The notes beneath the pieces were generated by a model. That model made no database searches. It was not told the origin of the DNA and saw only the letters and a list, made by a program, of their open reading frames with translations. From positions 62,001 to 126,000 of the forward strand of contig JAFZOJ010000001.1 of NCBI GenBank assembly GCA_017550685.1: 64,000 bases of DNA, in the 5' to 3' direction. Source of the DNA: Treponema sp. Lineage in GTDB: Bacteria > Spirochaetota > Spirochaetia > Treponematales > Treponemataceae. Positions 1-9,872 of this stretch are shown piece by piece; the first letter of the stretch is position 1, and each line of letters starts with the position of its first letter. The position numbers and the translations under genes are program-made.

Positions 1-2330
1 TTTAAGAAAAGATTTGAACCCTGTGTATCTTCGTTACCATTCTTTATACTCTGAATATTTTCACGCAGTTGTGCATAAGTAAGATTCTTTGTAAAACTGC
101 CGTCATTTGATTCAATTACAGGCTTATCGGTATTCTGGTCAACTACATATTCGTATGGAAATGTACCAATATTGCCGGCATCATCCTTTGCAGTTATAAC
201 AAGCTTCATTTTAGTTGTAGAAGTTGTTGTTCCGTTTATTTCAGTTGTATCAATTGCAAAATTAAAATCAGAGGTATTTTCGTTTTCGAGAGTTGTAACG
301 TCTGCCCATGTTGATCCGGCATATTTCTGAACCTTACAGGTAATCAGGGAATTGTCTACGCCAGACTTTGTATCATAAACAGAACCGGTAACTGTTATCT
401 TGCCGTTTACATAAATATTTGAATCACCATCTTTTGTAACTACCGGAGTTATGTCATAATTGCGCACTTCAGGAGGGTTTACATCATAGATTACTTCCCT
501 TGACTCTCTGGTAATTCTACCCTGCTCTGCTTCTACTTCGATTACATATGTCTTGGTAACATCCTGATCAAATTTATCATGTCCGATTGTATAGCTGAAG
601 TTGTAACCGTTATTTTCTGAACCCTGTCCGTTGTACAAATTACCTACAGAAGCATTTCCATTATCACTTATAATAAGGTAAGGTGCTTTTTCTGAATCGA
701 GTGTAAGATTTTTCCAGATTACGCTGGAATCATGCTTGTAAATATAAAGCTTTGCATGTCCGTTTTCTGCTTTTACTGTACCTTCAATAGTAAAGTCAGC
801 ACCTTTTGCACAGGTATTTGAATAACCTGAAGGTTCATCAATGCTTAATTCAGGTGCAGAGCCATTTGAAGTAAATTTAAATCCATATTGATTGCTATCA
901 GGTGTAATTGCGTTGCCTTTATCATCTGCACCTTCTACACCTACAATTACTGTTTTTCCAAAATCAAGTTTTTTAGCGTTATTATCCTTGTCTACAAAGC
1001 CGGCCTTAGAAATTTTTGAAGTAAACTTGTATGAAGTACCGCTCTTCTGGTAAGAAGAATCTATAGGATAAAGCTTGGCAGCTTCGTCTGTGCTTATCGG
1101 TTCACCGTTATCATCACAAGGCAAAAGATATACCCTTAAGCCTGTTGAATTGATGGAAATTGCATCAAGACCTGTCTTTACTTCTATAATCATTTCCGAA
1201 TCATTCATTAATTCGTTTGTAGAATCTGTAGAAACAAAGTCAGTACCATCGAGCTTTAACGGATCACGTCCAAGAATAGAGAAACTAGGATTGTTGTAAG
1301 GGTTAATTGTAAAAAGACCCTTGCTTATTTCTTTTTGTCCGAGAATCTGTTTTACATTTGAAACATCCTGTGCTGAACGGGATGAATCTTTAAGCAGATA
1401 GGTTCCGCTGAACATTTGATATACATCTGTAATTTTATAAGAATCAAGAACCAGGGTAGCAATATCTTCGTATAAATAATAAATATCTGTTGCATTACCA
1501 AGGTTTTGATCCTGCTGAGACTGGGAACTTCCATCTGCCGGATATCTGCGGGCACTATCATAGGCCTTAATCTTACAATAAAGCTGTTTTGTAAAGTTGG
1601 TCTTTGTTGTAGAACCGAAAATCTTTGAATAATCGTTTTCTACCCCTTCCTTAAAAATTGCAACATCGGTGTTTATTGAATTAGGAACATTATTAAGCTT
1701 GATTGTATGAATAGGAACTGTACTGCTGACAGAAGGATCAAAAATATAAACTTCCATCAAATCAATATTGTTATCATCAGCAGCCATACCTTCGAAAGTA
1801 AGCTTTTGTCCGTAAGAATCTATATCTCTAGGGTCAGAAAGCTCGCTTGAAGAAGGTCTCTGCAAAACAATAACCGGAGCAGTATTATCAATAGTGAATG
1901 TTGTATTCTGGGTTGTAATACGACCGGCACCATCTTTTACAGAAACTGTGGCCTGATAAGTTCCATCAGGTATGAGTTTGACACCTTTATCAGAAAGGGC
2001 ATTTACAGGGAGTGACCAGCGGCCGGCACCTTTTTCGGTGGCATCAGCATTGAGGGTGAAGGAGGTTATGCTGATATTCTTGCCTTTTCCATCCGGGCGC
2101 GAAAGGACTGCACTTACGGCAGAAATACTACCATCATCACTATAGGTACCGCTAAGTACAAAATTATCGCGGATTACCGAGTCTACAGGCGGATTGGTAA
2201 TAGTAACGCTAGGAGGCTGTGTATCTACAGCTCCACCAAGTCCTACTTCACAAGAGAAAAAGAAAACTACTGCGGCAATTGCAAGAATGCCTGGTAAAAT
2301 AACCTTAAAATTCCACTTACATGTTTTCAT
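1..2330 (-). CDS. Large surface lipoprotein with Ig-like repeats (C-terminal part outside window)
   Basis: The reading frame is open from an ATG at 2330 to the window edge (776 codons), so the C-terminus is missing. The N-terminus has a basic start, a hydrophobic stretch and a lipobox-like FFFSC near residue 27, so I infer a lipid-anchored exported protein. After it come repeated beta-rich segments, each opening with a pattern such as PPSVTITNPP, APVIVLQRP, APELSIDEP or PPEVRNYDI followed by phrases like GTYSDDGSI and GTVKAENG. These are typical of bacterial Ig-like or cadherin-like adhesion modules. The function (surface adhesin or scaffold) is inferred from architecture only. It is the downstream minus-strand neighbour of the SNF transporter but is separated from it by a terminator. 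Confidence 0.8.
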   Translation of the reverse strand, partial: MKTCKWNFKVILPGILAIAAVVFFFSCEVGLGGAVDTQPPSVTITNPPVDSVIRDNFVLSGTYSDDGSISAVSAVLSRPDGKGKNISITSFTLNADATEKGAGRWSLPVNALSDKGVKLIPDGTYQATVSVKDGAGRITTQNTTFTIDNTAPVIVLQRPSSSELSDPRDIDSYGQKLTFEGMAADDNNIDLMEVYIFDPSVSSTVPIHTIKLNNVPNSINTDVAIFKEGVENDYSKIFGSTTKTNFTKQLYCKIKAYDSARRYPADGSSQSQQDQNLGNATDIYYLYEDIATLVLDSYKITDVYQMFSGTYLLKDSSRSAQDVSNVKQILGQKEISKGLFTINPYNNPSFSILGRDPLKLDGTDFVSTDSTNELMNDSEMIIEVKTGLDAISINSTGLRVYLLPCDDNGEPISTDEAAKLYPIDSSYQKSGTSYKFTSKISKAGFVDKDNNAKKLDFGKTVIVGVEGADDKGNAITPDSNQYGFKFTSNGSAPELSIDEPSGYSNTCAKGADFTIEGTVKAENGHAKLYIYKHDSSVIWKNLTLDSEKAPYLIISDNGNASVGNLYNGQGSENNGYNFSYTIGHDKFDQDVTKTYVIEVEAEQGRITRESREVIYDVNPPEVRNYDITPVVTKDGDSNIYVNGKITVTGSVYDTKSGVDNSLITCKVQKYAGSTWADVTTLENENTSDFNFAIDTTEINGTTTSTTKMKLVITAKDDAGNIGTFPYEYVVDQNTDKPVIESNDGSFTKNLTYAQLRENIQSIKNGNEDTQGSNLFL

Positions 2331-2473
2331 ATAACACCCCCAAGGCAAAAAAATGCCTTTCCTCATCTATCATTTATCGACAAATGCAGAGTTTTTCTTG
2401 AATAAGTACAATTTTAATTACATTTTTAATGATTTTTATAGAAGAAACTTTTATAAAAGTTGAACGTTACAAG

Positions 2474-2556
2474 AAAAAGGGCTCCGGCAGCATACACAAA
2501 TATGTAGTCTCCCAAAGCCCTCTATAGAATATAAGACAAAATTTGCAAAAAAGCAA
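2474..2556 (-). other. Promoter followed at once by a terminator-like hairpin (possible small RNA or leader hairpin)
   Basis: On the minus strand TTGCTT (2556-2551), a 17-base spacer and TATATT (2533-2528) predict a start near 2521. That is the first base of a hairpin whose arms are AGGGCTTTGG and CCGGAGCCCT, followed by TTTTT (2478-2474). The product would be an RNA of about 50 bases, or a structured 5' end for the lipoprotein mRNA starting 140 bases further on. It lies in the 327-base gap 2331-2657, where I see no protein gene. Confidence 0.4.
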
Positions 2557-2598
2557 ATAAATTTTCTATAATATTGTGTTATTTAAATAGGTAAACCT

Positions 2599-2622
2599 AA
2601 AAATTGCTTTCGCAATTTTTTT
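2599..2622 (-). terminator. Rho-independent terminator after the SNF transporter gene
   Basis: Nine-base arms AAAAATTGC and GCAATTTTT around a TTTC loop, with a T-run on either strand. It lies 36 bases past the transporter stop codon and would stop minus-strand transcription before the lipoprotein gene. Confidence 0.7.
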
Positions 2623-2657
2623 AACGGTTTGCTATAGAACACCGGCCGCCAGCGGCC

Positions 2658-4070
2658 TTACACACCAAAAATATCAAAATATCCGGCAATAAATACTACC
2701 AGGATGATGAGTGGAGCGATCCACTTAAGGTAGAACTGGATAGCCTTGCCTTTAGGGAACTTAAGACCCTGTCCGGCATCTGCTTCGGCAATAAAGCCGT
2801 CCCAACCCCAGCCCTTCTTGTGCATACAGAAGCAGAGGAACAGGAGGGAACCGATTGGAAGCAGGTTCTGGCTTACGATAAAGTCTTCAAGAGCATCGAT
2901 GGAACCGATGTGGGCACCAAAGTGTACTCCAGACCATACGTTCATACCAAGAGCAGCAGGAATAGAAAGTACGAGGATTGCTACAAAGTTGATGATTACA
3001 GACTTTGTGCGGCTCCAGCCATACTTGTCCATTGGATATGCTACGATATTTTCGAATACGGCAATAACTGTAGAAAGAGCGGCAAAAGACATGAACAGGA
3101 AGAAGAATGATCCTACAACACGTCCTGCAACAGGTCCCATAGAATTGAATACGTTTGGCAATGAAACAAAGGCAAGTCCTGGACCGGCACTTGGTTCTAC
3201 ACCAAAGGCTGCACATGCAGGGAAAATAATAAGTCCGGCTGCAATTGCAACAAAGGTATCAAGACCAATTACGCGCAAAGCTTCACCGTTGAGTGAGTTT
3301 TCCTTACCAATGTAAGAACCAAAGATTTCCATAGAACCAATACCGAGTGACAGTGTAAAGAATGCCTGTCCCATTGCGGCATAGATTGTATCCCAAAGTC
3401 CGTGTCCGCCTTCTCCGTTTCCGGCTACAAGGGCCTTAAAGTCAGGCTTAAGGTAGAATTTATAACCTGCACCTGCACCCGGAATAAAGGCTACGTAAAT
3501 AACAAGACCAATCATAATGATGAACAAAGCAGACATCATTACTTTTGTGATGTTTTCTACACCCTTCTGAAGTCCAAGGAAACATGCTCCAAAACCAATT
3601 ACAATTACAACGAGCATCCACATGATAAGACCTTTAGGGTCTCCTACAGTTGCACCAAAAGCAGCACCAATCTGGTCTGCACTCATGTGAACAAACTGTC
3701 CGCTGATCATCTGGAAGAAGTATTTTAAGAACCATCCGCTTACTACTGTATAGAACATCATGAGAAGGTAGTTACCTGCAATTGCAAAGCCACCATACCA
3801 GTGCCATTTTGTTCCTTCCGGTTCGAGTTCCTGAAAAGCCTTTGCTACACCCTTCTGTGAAGCACGTCCAACTGAAAACTCACAAACCATTACCGGCAGA
3901 CCAAGAATTACAAGGAATACCAGATAAATCAAAACAAAGGCTGCTCCACCGTATTTACCTGTGATGTAAGGGAAGCGCCATACGTTACCCAAGCCGATTG
4001 CACAACCAGCAGAAAGCAGCAAAAATCCAAGTCTGCTGCCGAGTGTTTCTCTCTGTTTTTGATCACTCAT
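2658..4070 (-). CDS. Sodium-dependent neurotransmitter:sodium symporter (SNF/NSS) family transporter
   Basis: A 470-residue polytopic inner-membrane protein. The N-terminus has the NSS signature: GSRLGFLLLSAGCAIGLGNV followed by WRFPYITGKYGGAAF, matching the unwound TM1 substrate and sodium site of LeuT-type carriers. About eleven hydrophobic segments follow, a normal length for bacterial members. The family imports amino acids or related amines with sodium. The substrate cannot be read from sequence. AGGAG lies just before the ATG at 4070. A small inverted repeat (AGGGG/CCCCT, 4084-4098) sits directly upstream of it in the leader. The gene is monocistronic, with a terminator downstream. Confidence 0.9.
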   Translation of the reverse strand: MSDQKQRETLGSRLGFLLLSAGCAIGLGNVWRFPYITGKYGGAAFVLIYLVFLVILGLPVMVCEFSVGRASQKGVAKAFQELEPEGTKWHWYGGFAIAGNYLLMMFYTVVSGWFLKYFFQMISGQFVHMSADQIGAAFGATVGDPKGLIMWMLVVIVIGFGACFLGLQKGVENITKVMMSALFIIMIGLVIYVAFIPGAGAGYKFYLKPDFKALVAGNGEGGHGLWDTIYAAMGQAFFTLSLGIGSMEIFGSYIGKENSLNGEALRVIGLDTFVAIAAGLIIFPACAAFGVEPSAGPGLAFVSLPNVFNSMGPVAGRVVGSFFFLFMSFAALSTVIAVFENIVAYPMDKYGWSRTKSVIINFVAILVLSIPAALGMNVWSGVHFGAHIGSIDALEDFIVSQNLLPIGSLLFLCFCMHKKGWGWDGFIAEADAGQGLKFPKGKAIQFYLKWIAPLIILVVFIAGYFDIFGV

Positions 4071-4250
4071 TTTTAATCTCCTGAGGGGTATAACCCCTGT
4101 TTTTTTAATATAAATACCATTTTATAGCGAAATGTATGTTATGGCAAGTTTTATACGAGCTTGTGTTGTTTCAGTTGCTTTTTTGATAAAATACTTTACA
4201 ATATATAGGATATGATAAAAACGTTTTAATATTTTATACTGAGGATTTGT

Positions 4251-6458
4251 ATGGCAAAGAAAGAATTAGATCGTTTCGAGGAAAATCCACGTAAAAACGT
4301 TTCCCTCAAATTTAAACTCACCGCAATGATGATTGGTGCTGTTATACTTAGTATTCTTGCTACCGCATATACGGCACTTAAAATTTCGAATGATGAACTT
4401 ATCCAGAACATGGAAAATGATATTGATAACACAGCAAAGGGTGCAGAATTTATTATCACTGACTGGCTGGACAATCTGGACCGTTATTCGGATATGCTTT
4501 CTAACGAACCTTCTACACGCAATTTCTTTCTCAAGGCAGATGCTGCAGATGACGCCAATCGCACAGACGATACCACAGGAAGCGCTCTTTCCGCCCGTGA
4601 AATTCAAAATATTTTTTCAGAAGCCGATTTTGGCGACATAGATGCTGATGATCTTAATGATTTTCTTGGTCAGATGGCAGAACGCGCAGGTCTGGATCTT
4701 TTGTGTTTTATTGATGATTACGGTCTTTGTTTCGGCGGTTACGGGATTCTAAGCGGCACAGTTATTAAGGATTCATTTGTTAAAGAAGCCTTAAACGGAG
4801 ACACAAGTTATGCTTACCAGGGATTTGGAAACCTTATTTACGGAATTCTTTCTGCCGCACCTGTAAAAAGAGGCCGCGAAGTTCTTGGTTGTATTGTAAG
4901 CGGTTACGAGCTTGCTGATAATGTTGAAGATTCCTATACACATGTAATTCAGGAAAATTATGGTGTTGAATGTACTGTATTCAAGGGCAAGGTCCGTGCC
5001 GCGACGACACTTGGCGATAATCTGGTAGGGACAGTGCTCAATAATGAAGCAATTGTTCAGGATGTTCTTTACGACGGAATTAAATACAAGGGCTTTAATA
5101 CAATCAACGGCATTACCTACTATTCAAACTACACTCCGGTGGAAAGCAAAGACGGAACTATTACCGGTATGATTTTTATTGCCAAACCAATGAGTGTAAT
5201 TGAATCTGTAAGAAGAAGAACACTTTTTGCAATTGCACCTATAGCTGTAATTATTCTTATTGCTCTTGCTGCAGGCTGCTTCCTGTTTGTACGCTGGATA
5301 ATGAGACGCATTCACGAAGTTTCTGACTTTCTTGGAGACCTTGCTGGCGGCGACGCAGATCTTTCCAAGCGTTGTGCCCTGTATATCCGTGATGAAATTG
5401 GTACCCTTATCATAAACTTTGATGCCTTTATGGATAAGCTTCAGGATATTGTAAGAAACCTTAAGGAATCTAAGGCCGAGCTTGGAGAAAGCGGTGACAA
5501 CCTTACAGCAAGTACTCAGGATACTGCCAGCTCTATTACTCAGATTATTGCTACAATCGGCAGTATGCATTCTCAGATAAATACCCAGAGCCGCAGTGTA
5601 AATGCTACAAGCGATACCATTAAATATGTTTCCGGTGCCATTACCGACCTGGACAACCTTATCGAAGACCAGAGTGCAAGCGTAACCCAAGCTTCTGCCG
5701 CAGTAGAAGAGATGATTGGAAACATCAATTCTGTAAAGCATTCCGTAGAAATGATGTCTACTTCTTTCAAAACTCTTGCTAACAGTGCCGAAACCGGTAT
5801 TGCAAAACAGAATATTGTAAACGACCAGATTAAACAGATAGAAGGTCAGTCCGAAATGCTTCAGGAAGCCAACGCTGCCATTTCTGCAATTGCAGAACAG
5901 ACAAACCTGCTTGCCATGAACGCTGCAATCGAAGCTGCACACGCCGGAGAAGCAGGAAAGGGCTTTGCAGTTGTTGCTGATGAAATCCGTAAGCTTTCTG
6001 AAACCTCTTCTGAACAATCTAATAAGATTGGTGAACAGCTTACCAATATCCAGAATTCCATTCTTACGGTTGCAAACTCATCTACAGATGCAAGCCAGGC
6101 CTTTTCTCATGTTACAGGCCTGTTGAAAAATACAGATGAGCTTGTTGTTCATATTCATTCTGCAATGGAAGAACAGGGCGAAGGATCTAAGCAGATTCTT
6201 GAAGCCCTTACCAACCTTAACAGTTCTACTGTAGAAGTTCGTAATTCTTCTCGCGAAATGGAGTCACGTAACCAGCAGATTGTTCAGGATATGACACGCC
6301 TTAACGAAATAAGCGACATGCTTAACACCAACATGGATGAAATGTCTGCCGGTGCACGCAAAATCAACGAAACAGGTGCAACTCTCGGTGAAATTTCTAA
6401 CCAGGTTAAGGGTTCCATCGACAAGATTGGTAATCAGGTAGACTTGTTTAAAGTGTAA
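4251..6458 (+). CDS. Methyl-accepting chemotaxis protein
   Basis: A 735-residue transmembrane chemoreceptor. TM1 is at about residues 23-44, followed by a periplasmic ligand-binding region (about 45-320, dCache-like by length and by [15 protein letters not shown]-type start), then TM2 (about 324-346), a HAMP linker and a long coiled-coil signalling domain. The tip has the canonical hairpin [20 protein letters not shown], then [13 protein letters not shown], so it should couple to a standard CheA/CheW complex. It is transcribed alone. GAGG precedes the ATG by six bases, and TATACT (4235-4240) could be a very close -10. This standard tip contrasts with the divergent receptor at 18991. Confidence 0.93.
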   Translation: MAKKELDRFEENPRKNVSLKFKLTAMMIGAVILSILATAYTALKISNDELIQNMENDIDNTAKGAEFIITDWLDNLDRYSDMLSNEPSTRNFFLKADAADDANRTDDTTGSALSAREIQNIFSEADFGDIDADDLNDFLGQMAERAGLDLLCFIDDYGLCFGGYGILSGTVIKDSFVKEALNGDTSYAYQGFGNLIYGILSAAPVKRGREVLGCIVSGYELADNVEDSYTHVIQENYGVECTVFKGKVRAATTLGDNLVGTVLNNEAIVQDVLYDGIKYKGFNTINGITYYSNYTPVESKDGTITGMIFIAKPMSVIESVRRRTLFAIAPIAVIILIALAAGCFLFVRWIMRRIHEVSDFLGDLAGGDADLSKRCALYIRDEIGTLIINFDAFMDKLQDIVRNLKESKAELGESGDNLTASTQDTASSITQIIATIGSMHSQINTQSRSVNATSDTIKYVSGAITDLDNLIEDQSASVTQASAAVEEMIGNINSVKHSVEMMSTSFKTLANSAETGIAKQNIVNDQIKQIEGQSEMLQEANAAISAIAEQTNLLAMNAAIEAAHAGEAGKGFAVVADEIRKLSETSSEQSNKIGEQLTNIQNSILTVANSSTDASQAFSHVTGLLKNTDELVVHIHSAMEEQGEGSKQILEALTNLNSSTVEVRNSSREMESRNQQIVQDMTRLNEISDMLNTNMDEMSAGARKINETGATLGEISNQVKGSIDKIGNQVDLFKV

Positions 6459-6520
6459 CGTCCGGTAAAGCAAAAGTATTTTATCTATAAGAGCTTATAC
6501 TCTACTTACGGAGGCTAATT

Positions 6521-7087
6521 ATGAAAAAACTCATAAAGAAACTTATTACTACAGGACTTTTATTGTGCATGACTGCAGGAACAGCTGTTTTTGCATCAGG
6601 CCTTGAAAACAAAAATGCCATTGGTATGTACATTCTTGGCGGAGAACGAGGCATTGGCGGTATTCAGTATGAACGACGCTTTAACGACCTCTTAAGCCTT
6701 AAAACCGGTGTTTTTGCAATGTATCACGACAATACCAGTTACTTTACAGATCAGGATGCAGAATTTAACCTTATTCTTGAACCTGATTTTACCCTTTACG
6801 AGACAGACTGGAACGACAAGGTAGCTTCAAGACTTTTTGCCTTTGCTCTTGCAGGCTATGATTTTCAGATGGATACAGAAGCTGTATGGGACGAAGACCA
6901 TAACCACAAGCTTGGCGAAGAAACCAAAATGATTCATTCTGCGGTTGCAGCGGCAGGCTTTGGCTTTGACTTTATTTTCTTTGGTCACCTTTCGGTCCCT
7001 ATCCAGTTTGGCTTTATGGGAATTATAAATAATGATAGTCCAAACGTAGGCTTTTGCGGCGGTGTAGCGCTAAGATACGGCTGGTAA
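6521..7087 (+). CDS. Small outer-membrane beta-barrel-like protein
   Basis: A 188-residue protein with a clear signal peptide (KKLIKKLITTGLLLCMTAGT, cleavage near VFA-S). The mature part has alternating hydrophobic and polar strands, glycine and aromatic turns, and ends in RYGW, an aromatic C-terminus typical of outer-membrane barrels. The size fits an eight-stranded OmpA/OmpW-like barrel. I do not recognise a named family. A GGAGG-like site (cggaggc) is six bases before the ATG. A bidirectional terminator follows directly after the stop codon. Confidence 0.75.
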   Translation: MKKLIKKLITTGLLLCMTAGTAVFASGLENKNAIGMYILGGERGIGGIQYERRFNDLLSLKTGVFAMYHDNTSYFTDQDAEFNLILEPDFTLYETDWNDKVASRLFAFALAGYDFQMDTEAVWDEDHNHKLGEETKMIHSAVAAAGFGFDFIFFGHLSVPIQFGFMGIINNDSPNVGFCGGVALRYGW

Positions 7088-7128
7088 AAAAATGGCGGGT
7101 ACTTTTAAGGAGTGCCCGCCATTTTTTT
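7086..7128. terminator. Bidirectional terminator
   Basis: Stem AAAAATGGCGGGTACT / AGTGCCCGCCATTTTT with a short TTTA-type loop, flanked by A7 and T7. It lies between convergent genes (the barrel protein and the acyl-CoA synthetase) and can serve both. Confidence 0.9.
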
Positions 7129-7140
7129 ATTTCTTATTCT

Positions 7141-8880
7141 TTATTTCTTGTAGATTCGTTTAACCTTTTTGGTTGTTGTCATTTCCAGAGGAGCAGCCAG
7201 GATTGTTACCTTGCTTATCTTCTGGTAAGGAAGCAGTTCCTTATTTACAGTATCAACAATAGCAGTTACTTCCTTGAAAATCTTATTAGAATCTTCCGGT
7301 TTAGTTCGTACTGCACCAATACGTGTAAGCATTGCGTCTGCAGGATAAACCAGTGCTTCGATTTCTTCTCCGGCACTCTGTCCTTCCGGAATATAACCCT
7401 GAATTGTAATCTGTTCAATTTCATCATACAACTGGAAGGCGTTTTCTATTTCTTCCGGATATACGTTCTTTCCACCGGCAGTTACAATCATGTTCTTGGC
7501 ACGACCGGAAAGCATTACATAACCTTCGTTGTCTATCCAGCCAAGGTCACCTGTCTTAAACCAGCCGTCAGGAGTAAACACTGCAGCAGTTTCTTCAGGC
7601 ATATTGTAATAGCCCTTCATAATCATAGGACCTTTTACACAAAGCTCACCTATTCCGTTTTCGTCTGCATCAATAACTTTGAATTCTACATCGCGGAGGT
7701 TTTTACCAACACTCTGAATTTTAAATGCATATACAGGGTTGAGCGCAATGATTGGAGAAGTTTCTGTAAGTCCGTAACCCTGAACAAAGTCTATACCAAG
7801 CTCGTTGTAAGCCTTGAATACACTTGGAGCCAAAGGACCACCACCACAAATTGCAATACGCAGAGTGTAGATATTAGCCTTTTGCAAAACAGCCTTGAAC
7901 AATACCTTTCCAGGATTGCATTTTGTAAGCTTTTTGATTGCATAAGAAAGGCCCATAAGGAACTTGATAATTCCGAATACAAAGGCACCCTTTTCTTTGA
8001 TACCCTTCATAATACCTGCAAGCAGCTTGTTGAACAAAAGTGGAACTCCCAAAAGCATTGTGATTTTTCCTTCGCGGAGTTCTTTCATCATGCGGCTTAC
8101 AGCCATTGTCTTACCAAATACAATTTCTGCACCAACGCTTATTGCTTCTATAAATACGGCAGTCATTGTATATGCGTGATGAATAGGAAGCAGAGCATAG
8201 AAAACATCTGTTGAATAGATGTTCATGTTTGTCTGTGCAAGATATGTATCGCTTACAAGGTTTTTGTGTGTAAGCATTACACCCTTTGGAGTTCCTGTGG
8301 TTCCGCTTGTAAAAAGAATTGCAGCGATATCATCTTCCTTTGGATAGGTAACTTCTGTTTTTTTGTCAGTAGAAAGATTGTATACATATCGGTCTTCATG
8401 CTCAGGAGCAAGTGAATAAACCTGATACTTTGCTTTTTTCTGAATAAAATAATCGTATTTTTCGGCATCAACAAAGAAGAATTTTGGTTCAGCAGTATTA
8501 AGAAGGTTTTCAGTTTCTTCATTGTGTAGACCATAATCGATTGGAACAATAGTGGCACCGGCATAAAAAGCAGCCAGGTAAACAACAGTCCATTCCGGAG
8601 AGTTCTTTCCGGAAACAGCAACACGATCCTGATATTTAACACCGTTTGCGGCAAGCCATGCTGCAAGCTGCAGGATTTTTTCTTTTGCCTGGGTATAGTT
8701 AAGGGTTCTGCGTGAACCTCCAGGGCCGTCAAAATCTGTAAAACAGTTGTTGTTTGGATAACGTTTAACGGTAAGGTCAAACATTTCTTTCATGGTCGGC
8801 CAGGAGCCTGTAAAATCTTTTCCCCGATATTCTTCGAGCCAGGCCGTCGGGTCGGTCTGTTTCATGTTGATAGATGCCAT
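7141..8880 (-). CDS. AMP-forming long-chain acyl-CoA synthetase (fatty acid-CoA ligase)
   Basis: A 579-residue ANL-superfamily enzyme that would activate a carboxylic acid through an acyl-adenylate to the CoA thioester. Visible motifs in order are ILFTSGTTGTPKGVMLTHKN (P-loop), GYGLTETSPII, GWFKTGDLGWID and GRAKNMIVTAGGKNVYPEEIE, with the hinge lysine region near the end (TTKKVKRIYKK). Length and motifs fit the fatty-acid branch (FadD/LCFA-CoA ligases). Substrate chain length is not determinable. The start at 8880 has AGGAAGG just upstream. A second ATG six codons later is possible. Confidence 0.9.
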   Translation of the reverse strand: MASINMKQTDPTAWLEEYRGKDFTGSWPTMKEMFDLTVKRYPNNNCFTDFDGPGGSRRTLNYTQAKEKILQLAAWLAANGVKYQDRVAVSGKNSPEWTVVYLAAFYAGATIVPIDYGLHNEETENLLNTAEPKFFFVDAEKYDYFIQKKAKYQVYSLAPEHEDRYVYNLSTDKKTEVTYPKEDDIAAILFTSGTTGTPKGVMLTHKNLVSDTYLAQTNMNIYSTDVFYALLPIHHAYTMTAVFIEAISVGAEIVFGKTMAVSRMMKELREGKITMLLGVPLLFNKLLAGIMKGIKEKGAFVFGIIKFLMGLSYAIKKLTKCNPGKVLFKAVLQKANIYTLRIAICGGGPLAPSVFKAYNELGIDFVQGYGLTETSPIIALNPVYAFKIQSVGKNLRDVEFKVIDADENGIGELCVKGPMIMKGYYNMPEETAAVFTPDGWFKTGDLGWIDNEGYVMLSGRAKNMIVTAGGKNVYPEEIENAFQLYDEIEQITIQGYIPEGQSAGEEIEALVYPADAMLTRIGAVRTKPEDSNKIFKEVTAIVDTVNKELLPYQKISKVTILAAPLEMTTTKKVKRIYKK

Positions 8881-8955
8881 ACACCTTCCTAGTTTTTGTT
8901 ATAGAGTTAATTACTTCTATTATGACACTATTTCAAAATATGTCAAGGATGATTT

Positions 8956-8990
8956 TAGACAAGATTTATACTTTTCACTATAATAAACGC
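8956..8990 (+). promoter_or_regulatory. Promoter of the DMT transporter gene, predicted leaderless
   Basis: TAGACA (8956-8961), a 17-base spacer and TATAAT (8979-8984), then only six bases to the ATG at 8991. The transcription start would fall on or next to the start codon. No Shine-Dalgarno sequence is present. Confidence 0.75.
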
Positions 8991-9872
8991 ATGATCTGGA
9001 TTCCACTGGTCCTGCTCTACGGGTTATTAAAGGGCGGACGCGAAATTGCCAAGAAAAAGGCCATGACAAAAAACTCCGTGATGGAGGTTTTATTTGTCTA
9101 TACGCTCATGTCATTTGTTTTTGTTCTGCCTCAGGCCGGGCAGGCAGGCGGCATGGAAACCAGATTCTTCTTTTATATTGCGCTTAAATCCTTTGTAATG
9201 TTTCTGGCCTGGCTCTTTGGGTTTTATTCCCTCAAAAAAATGCCGGTAAGTCTTTATGGGGTTTTGAGTCTTTCCCGTGTTGTTTTTGCAACCTTGTCCG
9301 GTGTAATTTTTCTGCACGAAGCCTTAAGCGTATTCCAGATGACAGGACTTATCATTGTATGTGCAGGACTTTTGCTTTTGCGGGTTCCGGGTAAAAAACA
9401 GGAAGCCCAAGCAACAACAGAAACTGCCCTCGCCGAGCCTGAACCGGTAAAAACCATATACATCATAATGGCCTTTGCCTCGTGCATATTCAACACCATA
9501 AGCGGTTTTATGGACAAGGTTTTGATGAAGGATGTAACAAGCTCGCAGCTGCAGTTCTGGTACATGCTTTTTTTGGTAATCTATTATTCCATTTTTATGC
9601 TTGTAAGGCGCGAAAAGATAAGTGCTTCCGTGTTGAAAAACGGCTGGATCTGGGCGCTTGCAATTATGTTTGTAATAGGAGACAAGGCACTTTTTATTGC
9701 CAACGGAATGCCTCAAAGCCGCATAACCATAATGACTCTCATCAAACAAAGCAGCTGTCTGGTTACAATCATAGGCGGACGCATCTTCTTTAAGGAAGAG
9801 CGCATTCTTTACCGCCTGATGTGTGCATTAATTATACTTGGTGGCATTGCCTTGAGCTTACTTTCCCTGTGA
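8991..9872 (+). CDS. DMT-superfamily (EamA-like) membrane transporter
   Basis: A 293-residue protein with about ten hydrophobic segments arranged as two EamA-like halves. GLKPGG-like loops and the half-repeat phrases SLYGVLSLSRVVFATLSGVI and SRITIMTLIKQSSCLVTII support the drug/metabolite transporter superfamily. The substrate is unknown. I chose the ATG at 8991, not an upstream in-frame ATG at 8874, because the promoter ends six bases before 8991 and the extension is not transporter-like. The last 15 bases overlap the 3' end of the convergent EAL gene. Confidence 0.85.
   Translation: MIWIPLVLLYGLLKGGREIAKKKAMTKNSVMEVLFVYTLMSFVFVLPQAGQAGGMETRFFFYIALKSFVMFLAWLFGFYSLKKMPVSLYGVLSLSRVVFATLSGVIFLHEALSVFQMTGLIIVCAGLLLLRVPGKKQEAQATTETALAEPEPVKTIYIIMAFASCIFNTISGFMDKVLMKDVTSSQLQFWYMLFLVIYYSIFMLVRREKISASVLKNGWIWALAIMFVIGDKALFIANGMPQSRITIMTLIKQSSCLVTIIGGRIFFKEERILYRLMCALIILGGIALSLLSL

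Noticed and set aside
4084-4107. Plus-strand terminator-like sequence (AGGGG/CCCCT plus T7)
   Set aside because: The stem is only five pairs and no plus-strand gene ends there; it lies in the leader of the minus-strand transporter. Kept only as a remark.
5124-6017. Minus-strand open frame of 297 codons inside the first chemoreceptor
   Set aside because: Antisense shadow of the coiled-coil coding region; odd composition, no motif.
7054-8214. Long plus-strand open frame (386 codons) opposite the acyl-CoA synthetase
   Set aside because: It is fully antisense to a gene with all family motifs; the product is Cys/Phe/Tyr-rich with no domain and no ribosome site.
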